64,000 bases of DNA from Polydactylus sextarius (GCA_016801845.1 CM028923.1:15314679-15378678); one strand, 5' to 3'. Shown: positions 25,301 to 33,177, counted from the stretch's first letter. The notes: generated from the sequence alone by a model not told the origin. Numbers and translations: made by a program.

Positions 25301-28300
25301 GCTCGCAGCCTGGGAAAGAACCTTCGACAGCCCAAACTGTCCGATCTGTCTCCGGCCGTCATCGCTCAGACCAATTGGAAGTTTGTGGAGGGGCTGCTGA
25401 AGGAGTGCCGCATGAAGGTGAGCAATACGACCACAGCAGTGATGCTGCACTCACTGACATTAAAGGCAGTTATCTTAATATTCTACTGATTGTTTCTAAC
25501 TGTGTGTGTATGTGTGTGCTCAGACTAAGCGTATGCTGGTGGAGAAGATGGGCCGGGAGGCGGTGGAGCTGGGTCACGGTGAAGCCAACATCACTGGACT
25601 GGAGGAGAACACTCTGATCGCCAGTCTGTGTGACCTGCTGGAGAGGATCTGGAGCCACGGGCTGCAGGTCAAACAGGTCAGCATGACGCATGTACACACA
25701 CACACACACACAGAACACATGTTGACACAATGAGATACTATTTCTGTTTCTGCTAGATTGTAATCAGATTTACGATGATGTATAAACACTGTGGTGATTC
25801 AGGCGTCGTTGATGATAACGTCTCACTTTCCTCGACTTCTCAGGGAAAGTCGGCTCTGTGGTCCCACCTGCTGCACTATCAGGCCCGAGAGGAGAAGCTG
25901 GAGCAGCAGAATGAGTCACCAGGTAACACACACACACACATTGTGTCATTGTCATTGTCTCTGAGTGTAACACAGGCATCATATCAAGTATTTCTCCTCC
26001 ACAGTGCCACGTGTTCCTGAGAGGAGGAAGTCTGATTGTTCCATATCGATGCCATCACTGCGCGTGTCTGTCATACAGGATATGAGGTACATACTGCTCA
26101 TCCTCTACAGATGACAGGATGTGGTCTTCACAGACCCACAACTCTCCAGATATTAGCTCGACTTTGAGTTGTAGGTTTGGCTTCAAACGGGTATGTTTAG
26201 CATGTGCACTGACATGTGCAGCTTCACACTTTTGGAGTTTATGTTTTCCTACTAGTTTGATAAAACACGTAATTAAATTTTGGTCCATCTTGAATGTCAG
26301 TAAGAATATGGATTTAAAGTAATTTCACAAAGCATTGTGAGATTTCAGCAACATGAAAAACTTAATTTACACAGTTGAAATTTGCCTAAAGCCTCCATAT
26401 ACTTGTACAGTGGCAGTGAGGTCACTGTGAGGTGGGATGTTTCCTCTTGTCTGTTTCTGTTGAAGATCACTGCCGTTTCTGTCTTTATTTTTCACCCAAG
26501 GTAGTGAAGGAAACGGACAAAATAAGTTATATAATAGAAGTTTGGAGACATTGTAGTTCATCACTCAGCTCCTGTGAGTCAGCGATCGTCAGACTGACGC
26601 CAGCGTTCCTGTTTCTTCTGTCTCCTCAGACACATCCAGAGCATGTCAGAGATTAAAACCGACGTGGGCCGAGCGAGAGCCTGGATCCGTCTGTCCCTGG
26701 AGAAGAAGGTGCTCTCTCAGCACCTCAAGCAGCTGCTGTCTCGACAAGCCTTGACCAAGTGAGCGCGCGCGCACACACGCACAGACACTGGCATTTGTGT
26801 CTGAGAAAAAAGGAAAGAGATGTCTGAGAAGGCATAGGTTTCATATTCATAAGTTTAGACATGAAAATGAACTTCATCTCTAGATAATAGTGCATCTTTC
26901 TCCTCCGCTCTCAGTTAATCAAAGGTGTGGTAGTGAACCGGATGTTAATTTGCCAAACCAGCTGGTCTGTTCTTGTCCCTGAGGTATTTCCCACTTACGA
27001 AACTAGAACATTGTGGTTTGTTTTAACGCACAAAGCAGGTGCAGTGTTTGGATGTTTCTCTGTCAGCCACAGGGGGCAGCAATGAGCACTGAAAAACAAA
27101 TTTGGACAGATCACACAAAAATTATTCATAATAAGTAGATGTTTTGCCTTCACAAGACCAAAGACTTCCTTCCTTCCTTTCTTTCTCCCTTTGATCAGTG
27201 TATAAACCATACATGAACATGACCTGACCTGTGTGTGCTCCGTCCACAGGAAGCTGTACAAGCGTTACGCCTTCCTGCGTTGTGAGGAGGAGAAGGAGCA
27301 GTTCCTGTTCCACCTGCTGTCCCTCAACGCTGTCGACTACTTCTGCTTCACCAGCGTCTTCACCACCATCAGTGAGTCCTCCATCTCCCGATGCTCCACG
27401 TTCAACTTTCATCTGCTGAATCTGTTGGATACGTGTGATTTCACTTTTAAATGAACCCGGTTCAGGCCATTTACCGACACGTTTGTCCCTGCAGTGATCC
27501 CGTACCGAGTCGTCATCATCCCCATCAAGAAGCTGAGCAACACCATGACCACATCCAACCCCTGGGTGTGTGTGTCAGGAGAACTGGGAGACTCAGGCAT
27601 CATGCAGATCCCTAAGAATGTCCTGGAGATGGCTTTCGACGTGAGTAGTGTGACCTCTGACCTCTCACGGTCAGTGTTTGTGGTGCGGTGTGATCATCTC
27701 CTCTCTCACTGTGGAAGCATCACACTCATTGTCCCCGTACACTAATAACTAATAACTACTAATACTTATCATATAAGAACTAACTTCAACTGATCGTTTT
27801 CATTTTTAACTTCTCAGACATTTCCACAGTTACTCAGTTCACCCAGACAGTTCTAGTTTTATATAAAAAACCTTTTAGATCAGAACAGTTGTGATCAATT
27901 GAGTCACTGGGAAACGGAAGTTGACAAAGAGATATAAACCGGACAGTATCAGGAAAATTAGACCTGACACACATTCACTCACACACGCAACTGGGTGATG
28001 TCTGCACCAACTGATTGGGACATTTGCATCCACACACACGTCCTCTTTGTTTGCGGTGCATGTATGTGAGCACGTTCTGTCTTCTGACGCTGCACGTCTG
28101 CACAGGTGCATGTTTCTTTTTTGTTCGTCTTCGTGTTTTCACGTTGGGTGATGGACCTTGTTTTTGTTTTTTTTCCACACCGTCATTGTCATTGTCCATC
28201 TGTTGTGTCTTAACAAGTGTTTCCATGTCCCTCAGTCTGCTTTCAGGCCTTACACGCACATCTCCGCCTTGTTCAAGGTTAGAGAACACCCCCCAACCCC

Positions 28301-28611
28301 ACCCCACCCTCAACCCACCACCACCACCACCTCCTCCCTCTTTGACACACTTGTATTAGCTTGTAGGCACCATAGACCTCCATTCAACCTTGTTTTAGTT
28401 TGGACTGGGTCACAATTGGTTTGTCATTCAGAATAGAAGCCACCTTTACCTCCAATACAGTTCCACCCTCGACTCTGTCTTAGAACTAAGGCTGAAGATA
28501 AATGTTTAATACAGCTAAAATTGAAATATCAGTGCACTGCATGCTGGGATTTCCTCCTTAAAAAGGGGGAGTACATGAATAAAGCAAAATAACCAGATAA
28601 AGAAAATTGCT

Positions 28612-28680
<69 letters not shown>

Positions 28681-29742
28681 CAACTATTTAACTAACTGAA
28701 CAATCTGCTGGACAGTAAGATAAAAGATTAGACAGAATTTAAAGCTGCAGGATGCATTTAATTCAGTTTAATTACAAAAAATACTTCATAAAAACTAGAT
28801 TTTCTCTGTTCTGTGTGTGTGTGTTTAGTGTCAAAATCTGGGGAAGCTGACCACAGTGCAGCTGGGTCATGATAACGCTGGCCTCTTGGCCAAATGGCTG
28901 GTCGACTGTGTGATGGTACGAAACGAGATCACGGGACACACGTACAGGTGAGTGGAGGCATCAGAAACACTTTGTTTAAAACTGAGGAATAAAGAATAAA
29001 AGGAAGTGTCTAAGGTGAGATGACGAATGGCAAAAGTGCTGATAAAAACCACCGTAGATGAGTCCCAGAGAGACCAGACCAATCAGCTAACTGACACGTA
29101 TATGCAGTGTCAACACTTTCTGACTCTTATATTTGTCCATATTTGTATTGCAGCAATACTGTCAAGTCGACATAAACTACAGTGTGTGTGTTTGTGACTC
29201 ATATGGCTCAGAGGAGAAAAAACAATGAATTATCCTTCGTCCCCTCCAGGTTCCCGTGCGGTCGTTGGCTCGGTAAGGGCGTGGACGACGGCAGCCTGGA
29301 GCGGGTTCTGATCGGGGAGCTGGTGGTGCCCAACGGAGAGGAGGATTCTGGGAGAGGCTGTCGTACGCCACCGATGCAGCGTTCACCGACTCAAGCCAGA
29401 CGCACGAGCATCACGTCGCTGACTGGACGAGGAACCAGTCAGTATCTTTCACATCAGGGGAGATGAGGGACTTTAGAAACAACTATTCCTTTTTTTATTC
29501 ACTGCTTTGTTTAATTGTATTGTATAACTTCCTGTGACTTACAGTGTAATGTAAATGACAGCTATAGAAATCTAGGTGGTTTTCTTGTAAATGAGATTTC
29601 AGATGCTCGCAAAACCAATATATTAAAGCTGTTCTCCTGATTCTAGAACCAACTTCAGCCCAGATCCAGGAGGCTATTGGAGAGGCAGTGAACAACATCA
29701 TCAAACACTTCCACAAGCCAGAGAAAGAGGTAAGTGTCTGTG

Positions 29743-29782
<40 letters not shown>

Positions 29783-30604
29783 AGTGTTTATAAGTGTTTT
29801 TTTCTGTCAGTTTGCATCTGCCACTCAGCCCAGTTGTCTCCTCATCATTGTGTGTTGTGCAGAGAGGCAGCCTGACTGTGCTGCTGTGTGGAGAGAACAG
29901 CCTGGTCGCAGCTCTGGAGCAGTTTTTCCATCACGGTTTCAAGTCTGCTCGTCTCTTCCAGAAGACTGTGTTCGTGTGGGACTTTGTGGGTGAGTGCGGA
30001 GCTGCGGCGCCATCTGCTGCCGCCGCTGTTCAATATCAGTGATTCAGTGATACAGACCGGAGTCTTTAAGTGTCTTCTACTCTCAATGCAGAGAAAGCTG
30101 TCGCCTACATGGAGTCAGCTGACCAGATGGGAGACCTTCAGGAGAACACAGAGACCTGTCAGTCTTTCTGCCACTATATAAACGCGATCAACTCCACCCC
30201 CAGGAGCATCGGGAAGGACGGGAAGTTCCAGCTGCTGGTCTGCCTCGGAGCCAGGTCAGTGTCTGCACAACGCTCAGGTCCTTTTGACTTAAAGCTGGAG
30301 GGTGTCGAACACTATATACACTATATGAATACATGATTGAATCAACTTGCTCTTTGTCAGGAAACTGACATAAACTAGAGTAACAGATTGACAGGTTGAC
30401 CTTTTTTTTTTTTCCTGCAGAGACCGCCTGCTGCCCCAGTGGCTCCCCCTGCTGGTGGAGTGCCCTGTGATCCTGCGGATGTACGAGGACACGGCGCTGC
30501 TCAGAGACCGCACCACCGTCAACACTCTCATCGGGGTCCTAGAGACGCTTCACGACTTCCCCATCACACTGGAATCATCTCTGGTCAAAGGCATCGACCT
30601 TTAA
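3637..30604 (+). CDS. dennd5b: DENN domain-containing protein 5B, spliced, 5'-partial (first exon outside window)
   Basis: DENND5 proteins are multidomain Rab regulators: a tripartite DENN module that activates Rab GTPases, then RUN1, PLAT and RUN2 domains that bind effector Rabs and lipids on Golgi/endosomal membranes. Twenty-one plus-strand coding exons join in phase to about 1269 codons plus TAA; roughly 40 N-terminal residues encoded upstream of base 1 are missing. Order: N-terminal segment with GENFEQSPLKRTFKSK, DENN module (exons 3-7), basic linker (8-9), RUN1 (10-15), PLAT (16-18), RUN2 (19-22), ending SLVKGIDL. The 5B paralogue is chosen over 5A from KYMQEARSLGKNLRQPKLSD (5A differs here) and from the neighbouring ipo8. 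Exon numbering assumes one upstream coding exon. Several optional in-phase exons suggest extensive alternative splicing. Family identity is sure; exact isoform usage is not known. Confidence 0.95.
3890..4195 (+). mobile_element. Degenerate Tc1/mariner transposase 3' fragment
   Basis: Bases 3963-3995 translate as RSPDLNPIEDM, the hallmark SPDLNPIE motif around the last catalytic acid of Tc1-like transposases. Downstream DNA (GGAGAAACTGTCCAGATTCA, AAGCTTGTAGAGACC, GACAGGAAGCTTTAAC) follows the usual C-terminal coding order of these elements. The frame is broken several times and no terminal inverted repeats are seen, so it is a dead fragment. Confidence 0.8.
4196..4915. repeat. Fish dispersed-repeat fragment (A+T-rich, GATAAGATAAAC head)
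   Basis: Starts with ATAAGATAAGATAAACGTTA..AGCCCCACATCAGGGAAATT and runs through repeated ACAGTATG/AATGTA words into TTACAGCTGCAGGAAGCAG..GGAGCAGCC. This order resembles an abundant interspersed repeat I recall from teleost genomic DNA. Class and exact ends cannot be set without a repeat library. Confidence 0.5.
5402..5453. repeat. (CT)n(CA)n microsatellite
   Basis: About 30 bp of CT followed directly by about 22 bp of CA. It generates several spurious Ser-Leu/His-Thr open frames. Confidence 0.95.
5794..5834. repeat. (TG)n microsatellite
   Basis: About 40 bp of TG in dennd5b intron 2. Confidence 0.95.
8751..8860 (+). CDS. dennd5b: dennd5b exon 3
   Basis: Acceptor CTCTCCAG, donor ATG|GTAGGT. 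110 nt: two bases complete Gly, then 36 codons beginning ENFEQSPLKRTFKSKVLARY and ending FDQDAVNM; leaves phase 0. This is the N-terminal edge of the DENN module, nearly identical to vertebrate DENND5B. Confidence 0.96.
8925..9161 (+). pseudogene. Unidentified open frame fragment (79 codons, no start), probably a decayed element
   Basis: From the codon after TAA at 8922 the frame stays open for 79 codons to TAA at 9162. Composition is protein-like (EQIESLQKIQGLDENF.., ..SERPWNKTNTKRAMMDLL), glutamine/lysine/glutamate-rich and suggestive of a helix. In the +1 frame a second open stretch overlaps and continues (..VDFFGLIFKNNLKTDTSYWG..) to about 9297, as if one frame had been broken by an indel. 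No splice sites suit it. I do not recognise the protein; a retroelement ORF fragment is the likeliest source. Confidence 0.35.
10848..11058 (-). CDS. Antisense exon candidate, possible last coding exon of a nested gene
   Basis: Minus strand: acceptor GTAAAATTCAG at about 11060, then an open frame to TGA at 10848-10850. Taken from the upstream candidate exon (11079-11251), which leaves two bases (GA), the junction gives Asp and reads on as GTPLSVQRCGPTAGGSHSAD and about 25 more residues. An ATTAAA-type word lies downstream at about 10773. The acceptor is weak and the sequence unfamiliar. Confidence 0.25.
11079..11251 (-). CDS. Antisense exon candidate with coiled-coil-like coding sequence
   Basis: Minus strand: strong acceptor (T/C run then CTCCCCAG) and consensus donor TCTGA|GTGAGT bound 173 nt that are open throughout. 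The product includes RLIKLSTRLERAFSELGHVQ and ends RRRDRADLMSLSE, with hydrophobic residues at heptad-like spacing. Good splice signals plus 57 open codons of balanced composition argue for a real exon of a gene nested antisense in dennd5b intron 3, but I cannot name the family and no start exon is identified. Confidence 0.4.
11723..12416 (+). CDS. dennd5b: dennd5b exon 4 (DENN module: uDENN and start of cDENN)
   Basis: Acceptor CTCTCTCTACAG, donor CAAG|GTAAGA; 694 nt, phase 0 in, phase 1 out. Begins LCMPKGLSFRTQADQRDPRF and ends VQVFTCTLLEMQILLYSQ. Between the conserved blocks QMHNAEH and SRDTLYVSK lies a serine-rich loop with ten consecutive Ser codons (11933-11962), longer and more repetitive than the mammalian loop. 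Confidence 0.97.
12719..12806 (-). CDS. Antisense exon candidate (88 nt)
   Basis: Minus strand: acceptor CATCCTGCTCAG, donor GAAAG|GTGATC. One frame is open across the block: KINRLQRKCYRACAADRSDA followed by EEEWDWEAK, protein-like. It leaves one base, which does not match the phase-0 entry of the 11079-11251 block, so another exon would be needed between them. Weak evidence alone. Confidence 0.22.
12910..12942 (-). CDS. Antisense micro-exon candidate (33 nt)
   Basis: Minus strand: acceptor TGTGTAATTAG, donor CATAAG|GTGCGT. Exactly 11 codons (TAPQGRELLHK), which would join in phase 0 to the 12719-12806 block. Very short, so chance is a serious alternative. Confidence 0.18.
13100..13195. repeat. 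Teleost dispersed-repeat fragment with GCTAAGCTAAGCTAA motif
   Basis: CTTTATGCTAAGCTAAGCTAA followed by a TGGCT-rich segment is a recurrent fish interspersed-repeat signature. A second copy of the same 20-mer is at 17629-17650, supporting dispersal rather than coincidence. Confidence 0.55.
14171..14590 (+). mobile_element. Decayed LINE-associated repeat relic
   Basis: Ordered landmarks (GATCCTCAAGGGGGTGCTGA, CAGGAGGCATCTGATCAAGTG, TGAACAACCTCATCTTG, TCATGACCACAAATGGA) match in order a very common teleost repeat as I remember it. It is full of substitutions and indels and has no open frame, so it is old. Class is uncertain. Confidence 0.55.
15880..15901. repeat. (AC)n microsatellite
   Basis: Short AC tract; a second one lies at about 16047-16063. 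Confidence 0.85.
16274..16314. repeat. (CA)n microsatellite
   Basis: About 40 bp of CA in dennd5b intron 4. Confidence 0.95.
17252..17439 (+). CDS. dennd5b: dennd5b exon 5 (cDENN)
   Basis: Acceptor CTCTGTCAG, donor GAG|GTACAA; 188 nt, phase 1 in (GAC Asp across the junction), phase 0 out. Encodes the most conserved DENN core: YQRLMTVAEGITTLLFPFQW, the HVYVPILPASLL strand and PVPYLMGLQSKEGTDRSKLE. Confidence 0.98.
17575..17655. repeat. Teleost dispersed-repeat fragment (GCTAAGCTAAGCTAA copy 2)
   Basis: Contains CATTTTGCCGGAAAAC followed by CTTTATGCTAAGCTAAGCTAA, the same signature as the copy near 13155. Confidence 0.55.
18203..18259 (+). CDS. Candidate alternative dennd5b exon with in-frame stop
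   Basis: Excellent acceptor (CCTTTTTATATTTCAG) then, in the phase-0 frame left by exon 5, SQHSSDSEEESVSNSVQA followed by TAA at 18257. The acidic serine-rich sequence contains casein-kinase-2-like SDSEEE. No strong GT donor follows at once, so it would serve as an alternative terminal exon truncating the protein inside the DENN module, or as a decoy. No poly(A) signal is seen close by. Confidence 0.3.
   Translation, partial: SQHSSDSEEESVSNSVQA
19192..19770 (+). CDS. dennd5b: dennd5b exon 6 (DENN module with variable linker)
   Basis: Acceptor CTGTCCCAG, donor AAG|GTGAGG; 579 nt = 193 codons, phase 0 both sides. Opens ANLCFVDIDNHYIELPEDFP and ends MFADYEAFVIQSAP..NREQMHNFDK. The middle (ASAGAPPRTRGSPSSN.., and an Ala/Glu-rich stretch) is diverged from mammals and GC-rich, typical of a disordered loop. 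Confidence 0.97.
19924..20155 (+). CDS. dennd5b: dennd5b exon 7 (end of DENN module)
   Basis: Acceptor TTCCTTCCAG, donor TCTG|GTAAGT; 232 nt, phase 0 in, phase 1 out. Begins ASFLSDQPEPYLPFLSHFIE, includes MFATFIDNKIMSQWEEKEPL and ends RCSNLKES. Confidence 0.98.
20156..23445 (+). other. dennd5b intron 7
   Basis: 3.3 kb with no convincing exon. Features are T-rich tracts (20788-20815, 20915-20931), an ATT tract near 21516-21535, a TG tract (22505-22522), and a dispersed-repeat fragment (22990-23345). Confidence 0.6.
22990..23345. repeat. Teleost dispersed-repeat fragment
   Basis: Landmarks AGGAACCACAAGTAAACCTG, GATGGGATAATAAGGAACTATGAG, GGAGGATTTTGAATTCTA and CAGGAAGCCAATGAAGAGAAGC appear in the order I recall from a high-copy teleost interspersed repeat. 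No open frame. Class uncertain. Confidence 0.6.
23446..23596 (+). CDS. dennd5b: dennd5b exon 8
   Basis: Acceptor CTCCTCCAG, donor AACAA|GTGAGT; 151 nt, enters completing Ala, leaves two bases. Encodes QAIEQRLMKIDHTAIHPHLL and GQGKYEQGFFPKLQADVL, the conserved linker after the DENN module. Confidence 0.97.
23759..23849 (+). CDS. dennd5b: dennd5b exon 9
   Basis: Acceptor GATGCGCAG, donor GAG|GTAAAG; 91 nt, first base completes Lys, phase 0 out. Reads WSHRTATAQRRKDRHRQQTE then HLNLDNDLKE: a highly basic linker before RUN1. Confidence 0.95.
23850..25285 (+). other. dennd5b intron 9, containing an optional exon candidate
   Basis: 1.4 kb; the in-phase cassette candidate at 24198-24305 lies here, preceded by a long pyrimidine-rich tract. 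A poly-T run at 24797-24810 and short CA tracts are the only other notable items. Confidence 0.6.
24198..24305 (+). CDS. dennd5b: Probable dennd5b cassette exon 9a (36 codons)
   Basis: A tandem CAGCAG acceptor (24192-24197) after a long pyrimidine tract and a good donor CTG|GTATGT bound 108 nt (111 if the upstream CAG is used). Exons 9 and 10 meet in phase 0 and this block is in phase 0 with no stop: MEGCVVLQNSMAFWEWDN.. then a PPPIKPPKK proline-lysine segment. Insertion would extend the basic linker just before RUN1. Coding-like composition, correct phase and strong sites make a regulated exon likely. Confidence 0.6.
25286..25417 (+). CDS. dennd5b: dennd5b exon 10 (start of RUN1 region)
   Basis: Acceptor GATGTTCAG, donor AAG|GTGAGC; 132 nt, phase 0 both sides. 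Contains KYMQEARSLGKNLRQPKLSD and VIAQTNWKFVEGLLKECRMK, the segment that discriminates 5B from 5A. Confidence 0.98.
25524..25676 (+). CDS. dennd5b: dennd5b exon 11 (RUN1)
   Basis: Acceptor GTGCTCAG, donor CAG|GTCAGC; 153 nt, phase 0. TKRMLVEKMGREAVELGHGE, NITGLEENTLIASLCDLLER and IWSHGLQVKQ are near-invariant RUN1 sequence. The intron before it ends in a TG-rich rather than pyrimidine tract. Confidence 0.98.
25844..25922 (+). CDS. dennd5b: dennd5b exon 12 (RUN1)
   Basis: Acceptor GACTTCTCAG, donor CCAG|GTAACA; 79 nt, phase 0 in, 1 out. GKSALWSHLLHYQAREEKLE then QQNESP; the conserved RUN helix followed by a variable loop. Confidence 0.97.
26005..26086 (+). CDS. dennd5b: dennd5b exon 13 (RUN1 loop)
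   Basis: Acceptor CCTCCACAG, donor ATGAG|GTACAT; 82 nt. Reads VPRVPERRKSDCSISMPSLR then VSVIQDM; matches the ERRKSD..LRVSLIQDMR block of the family. Confidence 0.96.
26630..26758 (+). CDS. dennd5b: dennd5b exon 14 (RUN1)
   Basis: Acceptor GTCTCCTCAG, donor CCAA|GTGAGC; 129 nt. HIQSMSEIKTDVGRARAWIR and LSLEKKVLSQHLKQLLSRQA are near-identical to vertebrate DENND5B. Confidence 0.98.
27250..27371 (+). CDS. dennd5b: dennd5b exon 15 (end of RUN1)
   Basis: Acceptor CGTCCACAG, donor ATCA|GTGAGT; 122 nt. KLYKRYAFLRCEEEKEQFLF and HLLSLNAVDYFCFTSVFTTI are invariant family sequence joining RUN1 to the PLAT domain. Confidence 0.98.
27495..27640 (+). CDS. dennd5b: dennd5b exon 16 (PLAT)
   Basis: Acceptor CCCTGCAG, donor GAC|GTGAGT; 146 nt, phase 0 out. 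IPYRVVIIPIKKLSNTMTTS, WVCVSGELGDSGIMQIPKNV: first strands of the beta-sandwich PLAT domain. Confidence 0.98.
28236..28277 (+). CDS. Candidate dennd5b micro-exon (14 codons)
   Basis: Acceptor CATGTCCCTCAG and donor TTCAAG|GTTAGA bound 42 nt. Exon 16 ends and exon 17 begins in phase 0; this block is open in phase 0 and would add SAFRPYTHISALFK within the PLAT domain. The donor is sub-optimal and the exon very short, so chance is possible. Confidence 0.35.
28614..28677. repeat. (TA)n(TG)n compound microsatellite
   Basis: TA tract of about 14 bp followed by about 50 bp of TG. Confidence 0.95.
28829..28947 (+). CDS. dennd5b: dennd5b exon 17 (PLAT)
   Basis: Acceptor GTGTGTTTAG, donor TACAG|GTGAGT; 119 nt. 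CQNLGKLTTVQLGHDNAGLL, AKWLVDCVMVRNEITGHTY: core PLAT strands. Confidence 0.98.
29250..29437 (+). CDS. dennd5b: dennd5b exon 18 (end of PLAT and linker)
   Basis: Acceptor CCCCTCCAG, donor ACCA|GTCAGT; 188 nt. FPCGRWLGKGVDDGSLERVL, IGELVVPNGEEDSGRG, then CRTPPMQRSPTQARRTSITS, a serine/threonine-proline-rich linker before RUN2. Confidence 0.97.
29647..29729 (+). CDS. dennd5b: dennd5b exon 19 (start of RUN2)
   Basis: Acceptor GATTCTAG, donor GAG|GTAAGT; 83 nt. PTSAQIQEAIGEAVNNIIKH then FHKPEKE. A GATA microsatellite follows the donor by about 10 bp. Confidence 0.97.
29740..29781. repeat. (GATA)n microsatellite
   Basis: About ten GATA units starting roughly 10 bp after the exon 19 donor. Confidence 0.95.
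29863..29989 (+). CDS. dennd5b: dennd5b exon 20 (RUN2)
   Basis: Acceptor GTTGTGCAG, donor GTGG|GTGAGT; 127 nt. RGSLTVLLCGENSLVAALEQ, FFHHGFKSARLFQKTVFVWD. Confidence 0.98.
30092..30254 (+). CDS. dennd5b: dennd5b exon 21 (RUN2)
   Basis: Acceptor CTCAATGCAG, donor GCCAG|GTCAGT; 163 nt. KAVAYMESADQMGDLQENTE (variable) then FCHYINAINSTPRSIGKDGK and FQLLVCLGA (conserved). Confidence 0.97.
30421..30604 (+). CDS. dennd5b: dennd5b exon 22 (last coding exon, stop TAA)
   Basis: Acceptor TTTTTTCCTGCAG; 184 nt ending with TAA at 30602-30604. DRLLPQWLPLLVECPVILRM, YEDTALLRDRTTVNTLIGVL, ending ESSLVKGIDL, the invariant family C-terminus (SLVKGID). Confidence 0.98.
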
Positions 30605-31506
30605 CGTCGGCGTGGCTGCGGGTCCACAAGGCAGACCTCTAAGACCTCCCTCACTACCTCCACCTGCTCCACCTGCTACACTCTCTTCAACCTGTGGGCT
30701 CTATGATTGCATGGATTACCAGGGAAGGAGGCAGTGAGGGACGGTCCAAGGATAAACTGAGAAACCAAAGCAAAAGGCTCCTCTGCTTCATACGCGAATT
30801 CAGAGCTTTGGATCAACCATGAACCTGTGGTTCTAGAAAGACTTCTTAAATTCAATTAGAACCAAGGCTTCATCATGTATTACTTTATTAACAATACTTG
30901 ACATTACTGTCAGCATGTTTTTAGGCAGATACACATCCTACCTTCTTCGTATCCTGCAGATTCAGTCCAGTTCACTTCTCTTTCAAAATCCTGATCGATT
31001 GGGTCTATTTTCAGTAGCGGATGAATCCATATTTAGTAGAATCTTTTTAGCAGCAGGCAGCATATGTGTTGGACTGAGTAAAAAGTAAACGACAGCATGT
31101 TTTAATAGTTTTGGAGCAATAAGATACAGCAGGTTTTGGATACTTGCTAGTAGGAGACTTTTTTATTAAAGAGGAAAATGTTTTTATTTATACAAACAAG
31201 AACAAATTCAGTATTAATGTAACGGCGAAGTGCTTTTATAGGAAATTAACCAATGTTTGTTTTTTCATCATGTCCTGAAATGAGCCGACGCTCTGAAAGG
31301 AAGGAAATCAAGCCTAAAAACTGCTGACAGTAAAACGCACTGATGTGGAGATTAAGGGAGTGAGGGATTACAAAACCAGTGGGATGAATCTCTGTTTTGT
31401 AGCAGCAGCAGACGTTTCCCTGCGAGCTGACTGCGTTAGCTTAGCACACGTCCAGTAGGTACAATTAAATGACCCGGTGCGATAAACTAGCACTGTCTTC
31501 GCGCCC

Positions 31507-31535
31507 TAGTTAGCATTAGCATTAGCATTAGCAAG
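31507..31535. repeat. (TTAGCA)n hexamer repeat
   Basis: GTTAGCATTAGCATTAGCAT continuing to AGCAAGCATGC: about four TTAGCA units in the 3' UTR of dennd5b, a motif common in fish UTR/repeat DNA. Confidence 0.8.
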
Positions 31536-31881
31536 CATGCTAAGGAAGAGACTGAGTTGGATCGTAAAACTGACACTGGCGGTGACGAGAGCTGCTGTTA
31601 GACGGATGCGGATTCTCCACAGCTTTTCTCCTTCTGTCTGATTCACTGGATTCATGTTGGGCATTTCTTCTCTCAGCTCCTGTGGACGAACACAGAACCT
31701 GACCCGTGTCAGGAAGGTCGACCTGTGGCTGCGTGGACATTCCTACCAAAGTCCAGGCATCAACCTGGCTGTTTGAAATCACCTGCTGTACAAGTGTGCA
31801 TGTGGACGTGTGGTGTTATGAGGATGTGTTTATTTTTGTATCTTTCAGCTTTTCAGATTCATCTACTGAGGTGTGTGTATG

Positions 31882-31883
<2 letters not shown>

Positions 31884-31928
<45 letters not shown>

Positions 31929-31929
31929 T
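31884..31929. repeat. (TG)n(AG)n microsatellite
   Basis: TG tract directly followed by AG tract inside the dennd5b 3' UTR. Confidence 0.95.
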
Positions 31930-32205
31930 CGCTCACAGGTACATTTATAATTTCACTTTGCCAACATTTTCATGTCAGTATTTGTCCTCAGACATCATCT
32001 GAACTTAAAGTCATCTTACCAACTTTTTCCAGAGCTTTCAGCTACATCTGATACTCATCATCACATGACTTAAATTGGAATTTAGTGGTTGAAAGCTAAG
32101 CTGTAAGTGTTAAGTAAGTAATTATGTCAGACTTTTGTTTGAGCTATTTGTGACTTCAGAATCAGATACATCATTGATGTCACACGGTAGAGGCGTAACT
32201 AATTA

Positions 32206-32211
32206 AATAAA
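32206..32211 (+). promoter_or_regulatory. Possible proximal poly(A) signal of dennd5b
   Basis: AATAAA in an AT-rich context about 1.6 kb after the stop; would give a shorter 3' UTR. Confidence 0.4.
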
Positions 32212-32518
32212 CCACTTATTATCATGAAGGTCACACATTTGGATTCTGTCCCTTTTACATTAAACGATCTTTGAAGTAAAGGTCAGTATTGTTTCCACAG
32301 AAGTTAAAATGTGGATATAGAGTATTTTCTCTCTTCAGTCAGAGTCAGGCTGAGTTACAACATCATTAAGTCACAGATAATAGATTGATGATCTTTCTAA
32401 AAGAAGAAGCACACGATATTTCCCTGAAATATAAATTTGTTTGCAACCAACAACTTTTTTTTTTTTCTCTTTTCCTGAGTGAGATTTTACCACTAAATGA
32501 ATCCTTTCTGAGAAATGG

Positions 32519-32526
32519 TGTAAATA
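32519..32526 (+). promoter_or_regulatory. Pumilio-type element TGTAAATA
   Basis: Exact match to the UGUANAUA consensus in the sense strand of the predicted 3' UTR. Confidence 0.4.
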
Positions 32527-33171
32527 TTGTCAGTAGAGCATGTTGATGTTTTGACCGACTTTGTATTTATTGTGACTAATGAATTTTTAGGCTGAAGTTG
32601 AGATTCAAAGGGACAAAAAGTTGTGACCGTTTACGACCCCTTTTACAAATCCCTGTAGTGTTTTAGCTGTTCATAGTTGTGAGTCTGTGAAGGACCTGGT
32701 GTGTCCTGGTTTGCTTCGCATGTCTTGAGTTCATGTATTTATTAATTTAACGTTTGGAGCTCGGCTGGCAGCTCTAAGTTTGATGAAACCTGTGGAACCG
32801 GAAACGTTCATGTCTATAAAGTTGCAACCACTGTTTTTATCTCATGTGTTTTAACTCACCTACAGGATGATTCATGGCTCCAAAGCACAATAGCGGACCG
32901 GTCTGCCTCACACTCGGCTTGTTTGCGAACAGTTTTGCTGAGGATACACGGACTGGATCATGTGGACTATAGAGGCTCATGCACAGTTTTGTTATGGGGA
33001 CGATTTGTTCGCACGGATATGAGCGGATCAGCTCAAACAGGAAATGCTACTGACGGCCATGATGGTGGTTGAACCCTATGCTCATGGCGACAGCATCACC
33101 AGACAGATAGAGTTTTATGTCTGTATTGAACTGACTGACTCCTCTGTTCTGATATTTATTATGTCTATTTC

Positions 33172-33177
33172 AATAAA
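33172..33177 (+). promoter_or_regulatory. Likely distal poly(A) signal of dennd5b
   Basis: AATAAA in TTTCAATAAAAGC, followed within 40 bp by a T/G-rich stretch (TGTGGTAACAGTCTCATATG), the arrangement expected of a cleavage site. Confidence 0.6.

Larger units (their letters stand above)
27641..28828 (+). other. dennd5b intron 16
   Basis: 1.2 kb. Contains a 42-nt micro-exon candidate at 28236-28277 and a long TA/TG compound microsatellite (28614-28677); nothing else is recognised. Confidence 0.6.
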
